A stretch of DNA of 64,000 nt from DATJPR01 sp963752915 (GTDB taxonomy: Bacteria > Bacteroidota > Ignavibacteria > UBA10030 > UBA6906). The DNA lies in the NCBI GenBank assembly GCA_963752915.1, contig CAVVZZ010000002.1:434001-498000 (forward strand), in the 5' to 3' direction. How positions within the stretch are numbered: position 1 is the first letter of the stretch; each line of letters begins with the position of its first letter. The position numbers were made by a program, and so were the translations under genes. The notes below the pieces were generated by a model. That model saw only the letters and a list, made by a program, of their open reading frames with translations, was not told the DNA's origin and made no database searches. This document shows positions 53,820-62,244 of this stretch, piece after piece.

Positions 53820-54291
53820 GGCGTTCCACGCGAAGATTCCAATTACCAACGATCCACGCCGACCCTCAAATGTGACCTCTAGAATCCACCACTCCTTGAT
53901 TCGATGTCAAGACGGCGAAACGCGCCTCGGCGCATCGAATTGAACAAGGCAACGATTTTAAAAAAGTGACAATGGCAGCGTTCCGGGAATACATCCTTGT
54001 TCATGGGACAATCCTTCCTATTCAGACATTCCACCTCGACGCTATGGATGGGGTTCGTGTTGAGAAGCGGCACGCCGAGACGGGTACCCTTGTGAAAAAA
54101 AGTGATCCCGATATGAATCTTGCCGATCCCAACCTGCAACTCGATGCGATGTGCCGCGTACACTTAATATTCAGATCTCACTGCAGTTTCTGTGCGTGAT
54201 GACGTTTGGGATTGGAATCGCACTCAAGGTTCAATTCTTTCTCTACGAGATGAACCCCTCCTATTGCCTCTCCATGAAAGGAACTGAAATC
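53820..54291. other. AT-rich intergenic stretch
   Basis: About 470 bases with no supported gene. Small frames occur on both strands (for example 53966-54199 plus) without ribosome sites or family features. The base composition falls toward AT here, continuing into the next gene. Confidence 0.5.
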
Positions 54292-55809
54292 ATGAAACGG
54301 GCTATTCACTACTCATTGTTCATATTCCTGCTAATCTTCAGTTCGCTGATCTCTTGCACTGTCCAAGCGCAGGAAGATCGTGCAATAAGTGATTCACTCT
54401 ACTCGACTATTCTCAAAGAACAACGATCAGTCAAGATTCTCCTGCCCGAAGCCTACAAGGCCGGATCGACCGATAGGTACGAGGTCATTTACATCACGGA
54501 CGGAGAATGGGCAATGTCCCCATTTTCATTTATCTACAAATTCGCGCAAGATGAGAATTATGTTCCTCCTGCGATAGTTGTAGCAATTCCAAATAAATAT
54601 ATCGACAACGCAAACCAACGTGACAGGGACTTCTTGCCAGTACATGTCCCAGATCCTGCAATATCAGGCGGAGCAGGCAATTTTCTTTCCTTCATAAAGA
54701 ACGAACTGATCCCGTACATCGACGGCAAATACCCGACGAATAAGACGAATTCGATCTACGGACATTCCTATGGAGGCCTGTTCGCGTTGTACGCGTTGCT
54801 CACCGAGCCGCAGTCATTTGAATCGTTCTATGCGACCGATCCTCCGTTTGGTTGGAATAGAGATTATCTGATAAAGATGGCAGCCGAGAAACTAAAAACT
54901 CTATCCTCCGAGAAGACTTTGTGGATCGCCGGTAGATTTGAAAATACTGATATTGGCCGCTTGGATTCGGTTCTCCAAGTTGAAGCGCCCACAAACCTGC
55001 ATTGGAAAGTGGTAACCTATCCGAATGAAAAGCACAACTCCGTACGACTGAAGGCAATGTACGACGGAATCAAGTTCGCCTATTCAGGGTATTCCAATTC
55101 TCCACTCTCATTTCATCCGATGAATGGCGTCTTGCTCAAAGGCAAACGAATTCCGATTTACATCATCGACAAACCCGCGGACTTGAGATATACCCTCAAT
55201 GGAGAAGAACCGACCAGGACATCTCAGGAGGTTGGCCAAGAGTTCACCATAGCAGCTCCGGCTCATTTGGTTGTGAAATCATTTTCTGCCGGTGGCAAAT
55301 ATGACAAGACGGCAAGAGGGAATTTCGAATTAGGTGAAGCGCTCCCCTCGATTCCAAAGCCCGACAAAATCAAAGCAGGGGGACTGAAGTATTCTTTTTA
55401 TGAAGGGGGTTGGGAGAAACTGCCTGATTTCGCGAAGCTAAAACCCGTGAAGACCGGTGTCGCGGATAGTGCGTTCGCTCTTCGGGACCTTCCAGCGAAG
55501 ACGAATTTTGGATGCCTTTTCGAAGGTTACGTCGAAATAGTCAAGGACGGGTGCTACATTTTTGCACTTGTCTCAAACGACGGCTCGAGGTTGTTTCTCG
55601 GAGACAAACTGATTGTAGACAATGATGGCATTCATCCTACTATGAGCGTACAGTCATATGTGCTTCCACTGAAAAAGGGGTTCTATCCAGTCCGACTTGA
55701 ATACTTTCAGAAAAGCCAAAGCGGAATGTTTCAGTTGCTTTATCTGAATCCGGATACCGGGACAAACCCGACGGGTATACCCTTTGAGTACCAATACTTT
55801 GTAGAGTAA
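54292..55809 (+). CDS. Exported esterase (D-alanyl/enterochelin esterase-like) with PA14-like C-terminal domain
   Basis: A 505-residue protein. Signal peptide is followed by a Cys in LISCTVQAQ. The alpha/beta hydrolase of the Fes/esterase D type has VIYITDGEW early, then nucleophile motif YGHSYGGLFAL and the active-site His in NEKHNSVRLK. About residues 280-350 form a linking beta domain. The end (from about 400) is PA14-like: FEGYVEIVKDGCYIFALVSN, then GSRLFLGDKLIVDN and FYPVRLEYFQ. PA14 domains bind carbohydrates. The gene is visibly lower in GC than its neighbours, which hints at transfer. Confidence 0.88.
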   Translation: MKRAIHYSLFIFLLIFSSLISCTVQAQEDRAISDSLYSTILKEQRSVKILLPEAYKAGSTDRYEVIYITDGEWAMSPFSFIYKFAQDENYVPPAIVVAIPNKYIDNANQRDRDFLPVHVPDPAISGGAGNFLSFIKNELIPYIDGKYPTNKTNSIYGHSYGGLFALYALLTEPQSFESFYATDPPFGWNRDYLIKMAAEKLKTLSSEKTLWIAGRFENTDIGRLDSVLQVEAPTNLHWKVVTYPNEKHNSVRLKAMYDGIKFAYSGYSNSPLSFHPMNGVLLKGKRIPIYIIDKPADLRYTLNGEEPTRTSQEVGQEFTIAAPAHLVVKSFSAGGKYDKTARGNFELGEALPSIPKPDKIKAGGLKYSFYEGGWEKLPDFAKLKPVKTGVADSAFALRDLPAKTNFGCLFEGYVEIVKDGCYIFALVSNDGSRLFLGDKLIVDNDGIHPTMSVQSYVLPLKKGFYPVRLEYFQKSQSGMFQLLYLNPDTGTNPTGIPFEYQYFVE

Positions 55810-56161
55810 ACGCAAGGACCACCTCAAGGCATCAACGAGAGGCTGCCTAATCTGCAATCATCGCGGGGTAACGTAACCGGAGCGGGTGGAAAACAGTGGA
55901 AGAGAACTTTCGCGAGGAATTCTCCATAGCCGGCGGATCGCAATGGAGGTCTGAGAAATGAAGGAAGAGGTCTTGCCGGGGAGGGATCTTCTCTGTCTCG
56001 AACTCACGCGAGGCGGATTGGCGTTGGCGCGGGAGGGGAAAGCATGCTGTGCAGCAAATGCGAACCCAATTTCAAAAATCCAAACTCTTCCGCCTTCGCT
56101 CCGCTCCTGCGGATCCCCCTTCAATTTAAAATCTAAAATCTAAAATTTAAAATGGCTAATG
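55810..56161. other. Intergenic stretch before tRNA-Glu
   Basis: About 350 bases. It contains a CG-rich segment without a gene and, at its right end, the first AT-rich repeat copy. No promoter or hairpin could be assigned. Confidence 0.5.
56123..56152. repeat. AT-rich repeat copy 1 next to tRNA-Glu
   Basis: Units of TTTAAAATCTAAAA make up this stretch. It is one of three related AT-rich copies (also 56241-56275 and 56703-56736) around the tRNA genes. Copy 2 is in the opposite orientation, so copies 1 and 2 bracket tRNA-Glu as inverted repeats. Confidence 0.75.
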
Positions 56162-56234
56162 TGCCCCCAACGAGATTCGAACTCGTGTTCCAAGCTTGAA
56201 AAGCTCGTGTCCTGGGCCTCTAGACGATAGGGGC
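56162..56234 (-). tRNA. tRNA-Glu (TTC)
   Basis: A 73-nt cloverleaf. Acceptor stem GCCCCTA/TGGGGGC, D arm with TCTAGAGGCCC loop, anticodon loop TTTTCAA giving anticodon TTC, T arm with GAGTTCGAATCTC. The discriminator base is A. CCA is not encoded. Confidence 0.93.
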
Positions 56235-56240
56235 ATTAGC

Positions 56241-56275
56241 AATTTTAAATTTTACATTTTAAGTTTTAGATTTTT
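56241..56275. repeat. AT-rich repeat copy 2, inverted
   Basis: TTTTAAATTTTACATTTTAA continues to GTTTTAGATTTTT. It is the reverse complement form of the repeat at 56123-56152 and 56703-56736. It lies directly beyond the 5' end of tRNA-Glu. Confidence 0.75.
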
Positions 56276-56292
56276 CCTGGAGTGGGCAGCCG

Positions 56293-56649
56293 TTATGGGC
56301 GGGAACGGGCCGTCTTGATGGAACTCGTCAGCATTGCGGTAATCGCCCGACCTTCATCTCGCAGTCGCAATGCATCTCCGTCCCCGAAAAGTTCCAGTGC
56401 TCCTAGAAGCTCGATCCAGTAGACGGATTCATCACACTCCTCTTGTGCAATCGACAGCTTGGCGATGAAATCCGGCTTTGAACGTGCATGGCAGGCGGCC
56501 CGATAGTTCGCACCCACTGACGTCGCCGATCGAATGAGCTGCTTCACCAGAACGTTGCTCGCCAGCGAACCGGGGACATCTCCCGCTGCCCTGAGCACCT
56601 CAAGAGCAAATTGCTTCGTCCGCTCACGGAACTGCTCTTCCGTCGTCAT
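56293..56649 (-). CDS. Four-helix-bundle protein (23S rRNA intervening-sequence protein family)
   Basis: A 118-residue all-helical protein of the S23/IVP four-helix-bundle family. Family residues are present: FRERTKQFALEVLRA, LIRSATSVGANYRAA, SKPDFIAKLSIAQEECDESVYWIELL. These genes occur in 23S intervening sequences and as free-standing genes, some linked to diversity-generating retroelements (Avd); none is seen here. It sits between two tRNA genes and between AT-rich repeats, on the same strand. Its function is unknown. Confidence 0.9.
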   Translation of the reverse strand: MTTEEQFRERTKQFALEVLRAAGDVPGSLASNVLVKQLIRSATSVGANYRAACHARSKPDFIAKLSIAQEECDESVYWIELLGALELFGDGDALRLRDEGRAITAMLTSSIKTARSRP

Positions 56650-56702
56650 CCCAAATCCTCCCGCGAGAGAATCACAGTGAACACCATGCGGGAGCCCAAC
56701 CC

Positions 56703-56736
56703 AAAATTTAAAATCTAAAACCTAAAATTTAAAATT
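56703..56736. repeat. AT-rich repeat copy 3 next to tRNA-Arg
   Basis: AAATTTAAAATCTAAAACC followed by TAAAATTTAAAATT. It is the same orientation as copy 1 and lies two bases before the 3' end of tRNA-Arg. Confidence 0.75.
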
Positions 56737-56738
56737 CG

Positions 56739-56811
56739 TAGGCCCGGCGCGAATCGAACGCGCAACCTACAGCTTAGAAGGCTGTTGCTCTATCCGTTGA
56801 GCTACGGGCCC
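56739..56811 (-). tRNA. tRNA-Arg (TCT)
   Basis: A 73-nt cloverleaf. Acceptor GGGCCCG/CGGGCCT, D arm TAGCTCAACGGATAGAGCA, anticodon loop CCTTCTAAG with anticodon TCT, T arm GCGTTCGATTCGC. CCA is not encoded. Confidence 0.95.
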
Positions 56812-56875
56812 GTGCTGAACGCGCTCCGGCCAAAATCGTAGGCGTCATTGAATATATGCCTTTTTTCCCTCTCCT

Positions 56876-57886
56876 TCAAGGGATTTCCGGTCCTCCGGGA
56901 GGAGTACTCTGATCCGGCAAGTATTGCGACCGGATCTTCTCCATTGCCGTGTTCGCTGAGTTGAATGCCCAGATGATCGAACCCCCTTTCGACCCGGCGC
57001 TCAGGTCTCCGATTAGAAACAACCCCGGAACACTTGTCTCGTGGTTCTCCATTAGATGGGGCTCATCTCCCACAAACCGGATCCCGATGGTTTTCAGGAA
57101 ATGTTTCGGCGTCGTGCCGCCAAGGGCATAAACGACATAATCGTACTCTCGTTTACCATATCCCGGCTCTCTAAATGCAACGTCCGGACGACCGTTCGCC
57201 TCGGTGATCCCCTGGATGTTCGATCCGCCCAGAAACTCAACCTCACCGCGGCCGACCAGCGCATCGAGGCTTTCCCTGTTGATCTTGTTCATCCGTGAGA
57301 ACTCCCCGCGCCGGTAGCTCAGGCTTACCCTGTTGCCGAGTTGAACGAGATATTGACAGTACTCCGATGCCGAGTCGCCGCCTCCGACAACGAGCACACG
57401 AGCGTCTTTGATCTCCACACTTGTTACGTCGAACAGCAACCTCTCCTTCAGCGTCCCTGGTAACCGGTACTCGGGCTTGTTCGGCTTCCCGAGAATGCCG
57501 ATCGCGATAACGACGACTCTTGCCTCGTAGGTCGCTGTGGCGGAACTCACGATGAACCGCTGTTCCCGGGGATCCTTTGCGATCTGGTAGACATGCTCAC
57601 CGTAGCGCACCGCGAAGCGATGGGCGCGGATCGATTCATCCAGGTACGAGAGAGTCTCCTGCTTTGTCGAATCGGCAAGGCACATCACACCTGTGCAAAC
57701 AGCCTCGATTCCCTTGTAGTTGGCCGTTACAACTTTGTTCTCGGGATAATACTTCTTGATTGAGAACGAATGCTCCGGAGACTGCTCGATCAGGAGCACC
57801 CGGTCATGCGGGAGGCCGGCTGCACACGCTTCAACTGCCATGCTGATCCCGGCAGGCCCTGCGCCAATAATGAGAAGATCGTACAT
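56876..57886 (-). CDS. Thioredoxin reductase-like FAD/NAD(P)-dependent oxidoreductase (YpdA-like)
   Basis: A 336-residue flavoprotein. The N-terminal FAD motif is IIGAGPAGISMA and the NAD(P)H motif GGGDSASEYCQ. FLIGDLSAGSKGGSI near the end closes the FAD site. It lacks the CxxC redox pair of true thioredoxin reductases. It therefore resembles the YpdA/bacillithiol-disulfide-reductase-like group or ferredoxin-NADP reductases. The start at 57886 has a GGGAGAG site. The electron acceptor is unknown. Confidence 0.88.
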   Translation of the reverse strand: MYDLLIIGAGPAGISMAVEACAAGLPHDRVLLIEQSPEHSFSIKKYYPENKVVTANYKGIEAVCTGVMCLADSTKQETLSYLDESIRAHRFAVRYGEHVYQIAKDPREQRFIVSSATATYEARVVVIAIGILGKPNKPEYRLPGTLKERLLFDVTSVEIKDARVLVVGGGDSASEYCQYLVQLGNRVSLSYRRGEFSRMNKINRESLDALVGRGEVEFLGGSNIQGITEANGRPDVAFREPGYGKREYDYVVYALGGTTPKHFLKTIGIRFVGDEPHLMENHETSVPGLFLIGDLSAGSKGGSIIWAFNSANTAMEKIRSQYLPDQSTPPGGPEIP

Positions 57887-58009
57887 CGACGGTCTCTCCC
57901 AGGAAGGATGTATGAAACATGCTACGATAGGATAGTTGCGCCTCGTCTCCCATAGGATCCAAGGCAAAGGAAGGGGCGGTTCGATGAACTCAGGGTGGTC
58001 TTCTCCCGA

Positions 58010-58056
58010 AAAAACAAAATCCTCGCCACCAAGGTTCTCACGGGCGCGAGGATTTT
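58010..58056 (-). terminator. Intrinsic terminator downstream of the YgjP-type peptidase gene
   Basis: AAAATCCTCGC (58017-58027) and GCGAGGATTTT (58046-58056) form an eleven-pair stem. On the minus strand the stem runs into GTTTTTTC. It lies about 85 bases after the peptidase stop. Confidence 0.8.
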
Positions 58057-58091
58057 AGTATACACGTCAACAACGCTTACATGCTCTTCGT

Positions 58092-58136
58092 CCCCCACTC
58101 CCATAGTCCCCCAGTCCCCGAGTCTCCCCCTCCCTC
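58092..58136. repeat. Pyrimidine-rich stretch, G-quadruplex-capable on the minus strand
   Basis: The plus strand has five or six C-tracts (CCCCC, CCC, CCCCC, CCCC, CCCCC, CCC) separated by two to seven bases. The minus strand therefore carries G-tracts able to form a quadruplex. It lies between the YgjP gene stop and its terminator, similar in kind to 1325-1405. Confidence 0.6.
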
Positions 58137-58140
58137 TTTC

Positions 58141-58863
58141 TCACCCCCAGACATGCGCCTTCCTCAGCTTCGAGTCCAGCGCCTTTGCATTTCCGCTCAC
58201 GTGTTCAAGGGACTTCCAGAATTTCGGTCCATGGTCCTTTACCTGCGTGTGGACGAGCTCGTGCAGAATGACGAAATCGATCAGTTCATCCGTCAACCGC
58301 ATGAGCTGGATATTCAGATTGATATTGTTCGCCGCCGAGCAGCTCCCCCATCGTGACCGGAGGTTCTTCAACGTCAGCCGTCCGTACCGGAAACCATGTT
58401 TGTACGCAAGCTCACGGACCCTCCCCGGAATGTACCGTCGCGCTTCCAGTCGATACGCCGATGCCACGCCGTCGCGCATCGCCTTCTGGACCGTCGCGCT
58501 TTCCAGGCTGAGCGTCCGCGGATAGCACACACTGATAACCCCGCTCCGGACTTGAATATCGACCGTGTCAATGTCGTCCGCATGCGCTTCCAGAATGTGC
58601 ATGCGTGTGACGCGCCGGCCCGTATTCGCCGAGCGAGTCAGTTTCGCCTCCCTGCTTCTCGCCATCGCAAGATGCCTGATCACCCAGGCACGGTGCCGTT
58701 CGACGACCTCGAGGGCAGAGTTGTAGCTCGCATTCCACGGAACCACAACGACCAGCCCCATGAACGGCTCGATCCGAATACCATACCGGCGGGCTTTGGG
58801 CGATCGGTGCAGCACAACCTCGCCAATCCCATCGATGTTTTTTACCACCCTCGGTGACCGCAT
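58141..58863 (-). CDS. YgjP-type (DUF45, M48-like) metallopeptidase
   Basis: A 240-residue protein with the YgjP family marks: RSRWGSCSAANNINLN, then zinc motif ILHELVHTQVKDHGPKFW. The N-terminal half has the beta-rich YgjP region starting VVLHRSPKARRYGIRI. It is cytoplasmic. In other bacteria YgjP is a companion of restriction or DNA metabolism genes, but none lies here. ATG 58863 is used; the frame is open to an upstream TTG at 58893. Confidence 0.88.
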   Translation of the reverse strand: MRSPRVVKNIDGIGEVVLHRSPKARRYGIRIEPFMGLVVVVPWNASYNSALEVVERHRAWVIRHLAMARSREAKLTRSANTGRRVTRMHILEAHADDIDTVDIQVRSGVISVCYPRTLSLESATVQKAMRDGVASAYRLEARRYIPGRVRELAYKHGFRYGRLTLKNLRSRWGSCSAANNINLNIQLMRLTDELIDFVILHELVHTQVKDHGPKFWKSLEHVSGNAKALDSKLRKAHVWG

Positions 58864-58969
58864 TACTGCCACATTTCCATTGGACGGAACCAAAGACTGT
58901 CAGTGTCCAGCCCGACGCCGGGGTTGTCTCCGTCGGCTGCGTTCCACACCAGCGAGATCGATTTCTCTG

Positions 58970-59278
58970 TCAGTCGGAATTCATGGCATGAAACAACGCC
59001 GTGCCGATGACGATGAATACGAGGATCCCGATGCCGATGCCGACAAGCATCCACAGGAGCATCGCTTTCGCCCAGTTCGCCTTGCTCGGGTTCGCGCTGT
59101 TGCCGAAGGCCCAGATGAGAAGCATGATGATATTGACTATCGGGATCGAGGTGAGGAGGATCGAGACGAACCAATCGCCGAGACTGACGATTGGTGACGA
59201 CTGCTGAGGCGCAACATACGCGTGCTGCGCAGGCGGTTGAGACGGGCTCATCGGAGGAACATTTCCTGCTTGGTCCAT
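58970..59278 (-). CDS. Small membrane protein with Pro/Gln-rich N-terminus
   Basis: A 102-residue protein. The first 30 residues are rich in Pro, Gln and Ser (NVPPMSPSQPPAQHAYVAP). Two membrane spans follow (SIPIVNIIMLLIWAFG and MLLWMLVGIGIGILVFIVI). The pattern is that of small DUF-type membrane proteins with a cytoplasmic proline-rich tail. No family is named with confidence. Confidence 0.75.
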   Translation of the reverse strand: MDQAGNVPPMSPSQPPAQHAYVAPQQSSPIVSLGDWFVSILLTSIPIVNIIMLLIWAFGNSANPSKANWAKAMLLWMLVGIGIGILVFIVIGTALFHAMNSD

Positions 59279-59381
59279 CGGGGGAAGACCTCAGGTTATG
59301 GCTGTTTGATCTGCAACACGGAAATCCGACGTCCTTCGAGTATACGAACTATGGATCCCGAAGGCAATCTTTCTTTTCCTG

Positions 59382-61184
59382 TCACTCCTCTCCCCACGCA
59401 TGACCCAACCACGATTCATAGATCGCCTTTTGCAGCGGCAGCGGCTTTTCCACCTGGTGCACGATGTATGACGGCACAGGGTTCTGTACCAGCGTCAATG
59501 TTCTCTCGCGCAATTCATTGTGGTGGAAAAAGGAAATCCTGATCGAATCCCCGGGAGTACAGTCGGTAACCCTGGCTGCGAAGTCGTCCGCACGAATACG
59601 AAGACCGTTTATCGCGAGCACTTGATCGCCGGGATCGATACCGGATCCATAGGCAGGTGACCCTGCGACAACATCCTGCACGGTGGCAACTCCCGCCTCC
59701 TCTCCGACTGCCAGGCCGAGCCAGGCATGCTGCGATCCCTTGACCGGGGTAAGAGTCAATCCCGCGTGATCGAGTTCTGCTTCCCAGGGAAGATGGCCTG
59801 CGCCGGAGATGTATGAATCAAAGAAGTGCTTCATGTCGCTCCCGCCGAGCTCCACCGCCGCGGCCTCGAGATCTTCGAGCGTGTATCCCTTGCTCGCAGG
59901 CGGGAAACGCGTATACATCATTCGAAGAAGGTCGTCCAGCGAAGACCGGTTCTCTGTCCGATACCGTAGATCCAGATCCAGAAGTAAAGACAACGCCGAG
60001 CCGCGTTCATAGAAATCGGTCTGAAAATTGTACGCCTCGTTGCCCGGCTTGTTGAATTTGATCCATGCATCGAAGCTGCATTCGGCGGCGGATTCCTCGG
60101 CGTTTCCCGGCCGTTGGCGGTCGGATTCCACCTGACGTGCAATCCCCCAGAGATACGTCTTCACCGGCGAGAGCTTCCCGCGGACCAGGAGAAGGTTGTC
60201 AAGATATGACGTCCCTCCTTCGGCAAGCCACAGTTCCCGGTAGTAGTTTTCTTTGGACCAATCATACGGGTTCATCCCTCTTGGACGAAGACGTTTGACA
60301 TTCCACGTGTGAAAGAACTCGTGCGAAAACAGTCCCATGTACGCCCTCCCTGCATCCAACGTCCGGAGAGGGGATTCCCGGATATCGAGGACACAGGAAT
60401 TGAGGTGTTCCGTCCCGCCTCCCCCGCCGGGCAAGGCACGCAAAAGAAAGACATACCGTGCGTACGGTAGTCCTCCCCAGTACGCTGCATCAATCTCGAT
60501 GATCTGTTTTATCCATGCGATCATCGAGTCCGCATTGAGGTTGGTGCGCCCGGCGATGGAGAGAATGTGGGGGATGCCCCGGACCACAAATTCGTGGTCG
60601 TGCTGCGTCCCGATTTCGAGCGGAGAATCCGCGAGCAGATCGTAGTCTGCCACGGCGAAGTGATTCGGCTCCCCGGGGACAGCGACAAGGCTGGAAGTGA
60701 TGTGCCATCCCGCGTAGGGCTGAACGATGAGGTCCAGAGGGGAATCGCGGTATTCCTTCACGTACATGAGAACAGCGGCCGCATCGATGAAACCGTGCAT
60801 GTCGTTGAGGTCGCGTGTCCTCATGTTGGGTTCATCGGCAAAAAGAAGGTAGTGGACGATGACCGATCCGGAGTTGCCCGTCGAGATATTCCACGTTTCT
60901 TTGTCCTCTTTTTTCCACTGAAGACTCTCACCTTTCCCGTCGGTTGCGGAGAATCTCTCGACCCCGCCTGCAAAATCGAAGATGACGTATCGCCCGGAGC
61001 GCCATGCCGGCAGCATCAGGTCCACGGACCGCACGTCCAATGGAAGGTTATTGATTCGAATTTCAACCCCGAAAAGATGTGTCGCGGGCTGAGGCATACT
61101 CACAGTGTAGGTGAGTTTCGGCGACGGATGGCAGAGTGAGGCGAGAAACATGAACAGAATCGTGCACGACGTCCGGCGAACCAT
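59382..61184 (-). CDS. M61 family metallopeptidase with PDZ domain, exported
   Basis: A 600-residue glycyl aminopeptidase-like enzyme. Signal-like start (ILFMFLASLCHPS). The N-terminal beta domain is followed by the zinc site GLFSHEFFHTWNVKRLRPRG and the downstream Glu in LWLAEGGTSYLDNLL. A PDZ domain occupies about the last 120 residues (LGLAVGEEAGVATVQDVV, GIDPGDQVLAINGLRI). The ATG at 61184 has a GGAGAGAG site; the longer frame upstream is not used. It is probably periplasmic. Confidence 0.92.
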   Translation of the reverse strand: MVRRTSCTILFMFLASLCHPSPKLTYTVSMPQPATHLFGVEIRINNLPLDVRSVDLMLPAWRSGRYVIFDFAGGVERFSATDGKGESLQWKKEDKETWNISTGNSGSVIVHYLLFADEPNMRTRDLNDMHGFIDAAAVLMYVKEYRDSPLDLIVQPYAGWHITSSLVAVPGEPNHFAVADYDLLADSPLEIGTQHDHEFVVRGIPHILSIAGRTNLNADSMIAWIKQIIEIDAAYWGGLPYARYVFLLRALPGGGGGTEHLNSCVLDIRESPLRTLDAGRAYMGLFSHEFFHTWNVKRLRPRGMNPYDWSKENYYRELWLAEGGTSYLDNLLLVRGKLSPVKTYLWGIARQVESDRQRPGNAEESAAECSFDAWIKFNKPGNEAYNFQTDFYERGSALSLLLDLDLRYRTENRSSLDDLLRMMYTRFPPASKGYTLEDLEAAAVELGGSDMKHFFDSYISGAGHLPWEAELDHAGLTLTPVKGSQHAWLGLAVGEEAGVATVQDVVAGSPAYGSGIDPGDQVLAINGLRIRADDFAARVTDCTPGDSIRISFFHHNELRERTLTLVQNPVPSYIVHQVEKPLPLQKAIYESWLGHAWGEE

Positions 61185-61273
61185 GTGACTCTCTCCGCAG
61201 ATGATCCGTATTATACGGAGGAGGGTGAACAAGTGAAAGGGTGGCCGTCCGGGTGTGACTCCAGAGAACGGCA

Positions 61274-61296
61274 ACGGCGCCCGAACCGGGCGCCGT
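61274..61296. other. Perfect GC hairpin between methyltransferase and M61 genes
   Basis: ACGGCGCCC (61274-61282) and GGGCGCCGT (61288-61296) form a nine-pair GC stem with a five-base loop. There is no T-tract on either side, so it may be a transcript-end stabiliser or protein-binding site rather than an intrinsic terminator. Confidence 0.5.
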
Positions 61297-61317
61297 CGAC
61301 GCAAAGGATGCTGATCC

Positions 61318-62214
61318 TTACTTTGTTGAGAGCGGTTTTCGCAAGATGAAGAGGTTCAAATTCGTGGGGAGGAAATCGAGGACCTCGAATTCCTTGCCGA
61401 AAACGCGGAGGAATTCGCCCCGCTTCATGAACACATCCCACGAACCGATAAGCTGCGTGGACAATGATGCTTTTTTGTCCTTCGCTGTCAGGGTGAAATT
61501 CCCCTGTTCCTCAAGCTTCTTCATGTCCTCGGCGTCCAGCATTCTCCCCTGGTGGTAGTGCCCCAGCACATCACATACGAGGAATCCGCCGGGTCGAAGA
61601 ATCCTGTACATCTCGTGGATCCACTGTTGCTGCGTCTCCAAAGGAATATGGGTGAACACGGATGCCGCGAAGGCCAGGTCAAACGAATTGTCCTGGGCAA
61701 ACGAAAGCGGCGGATCAAGCTGGTTCACGTAGAATTCAACACCCGGGACATTCGTCTTGCACCATTCCACCTGTTCCGGAACAAGATCAGAGCCGACGAG
61801 ACGAACGCCGCGCATGCACCGCAGATGCCGGATCAGCCGAGCAGACCCGCATCCGAGTTCGAGCACGGATCCGATCGTCCGGGGGTTGAAGCCGTACGGT
61901 TCAAGAAGCCTGAACCAGGTCAGAAGCTGACGAAAGCCCTGTTCGAAATAGTTTTTTTCATCGAGCGACCACGCGGCCTCTTCCTTTACCAGAACCGCGG
62001 TCTTCATGATGATATCATCGGTGCCTTTCGGTCCGAGTTCGACATCGACGTTGAAACCGCCGAGTTTCTTCCGCATGTACCTGTGGAAGGCCGCGCGGGA
62101 GCGACCGAATCGCAGCCGCCCCGCGAGTTGTTTCGGTAGACGGTCCTCCACTCTGTCATAGAGGTTGTCCGGGATTCGAGCAAGCAACGAATCGATTTTT
62201 GAAGAACGTGCCAT
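61318..62214 (-). CDS. Class I SAM-dependent methyltransferase
   Basis: A 298-residue cytoplasmic protein. The SAM-binding motif I is VLELGCGSARLIRHL. Motif II-like VGSDLVPEQVEW and post-I acidic residues follow, then SFDLAFAASVFTHIP and LRPGGFLVCDVLGHY. About 90 N-terminal residues precede the Rossmann core and may bind substrate. The substrate is unknown; the fold is seen with small molecules, glycolipids and rRNA. Confidence 0.88.
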   Translation of the reverse strand: MARSSKIDSLLARIPDNLYDRVEDRLPKQLAGRLRFGRSRAAFHRYMRKKLGGFNVDVELGPKGTDDIIMKTAVLVKEEAAWSLDEKNYFEQGFRQLLTWFRLLEPYGFNPRTIGSVLELGCGSARLIRHLRCMRGVRLVGSDLVPEQVEWCKTNVPGVEFYVNQLDPPLSFAQDNSFDLAFAASVFTHIPLETQQQWIHEMYRILRPGGFLVCDVLGHYHQGRMLDAEDMKKLEEQGNFTLTAKDKKASLSTQLIGSWDVFMKRGEFLRVFGKEFEVLDFLPTNLNLFILRKPLSTK

Positions 62215-62244
62215 GGAATTCCCTGAAAGTATGAGTCTGCTTCG

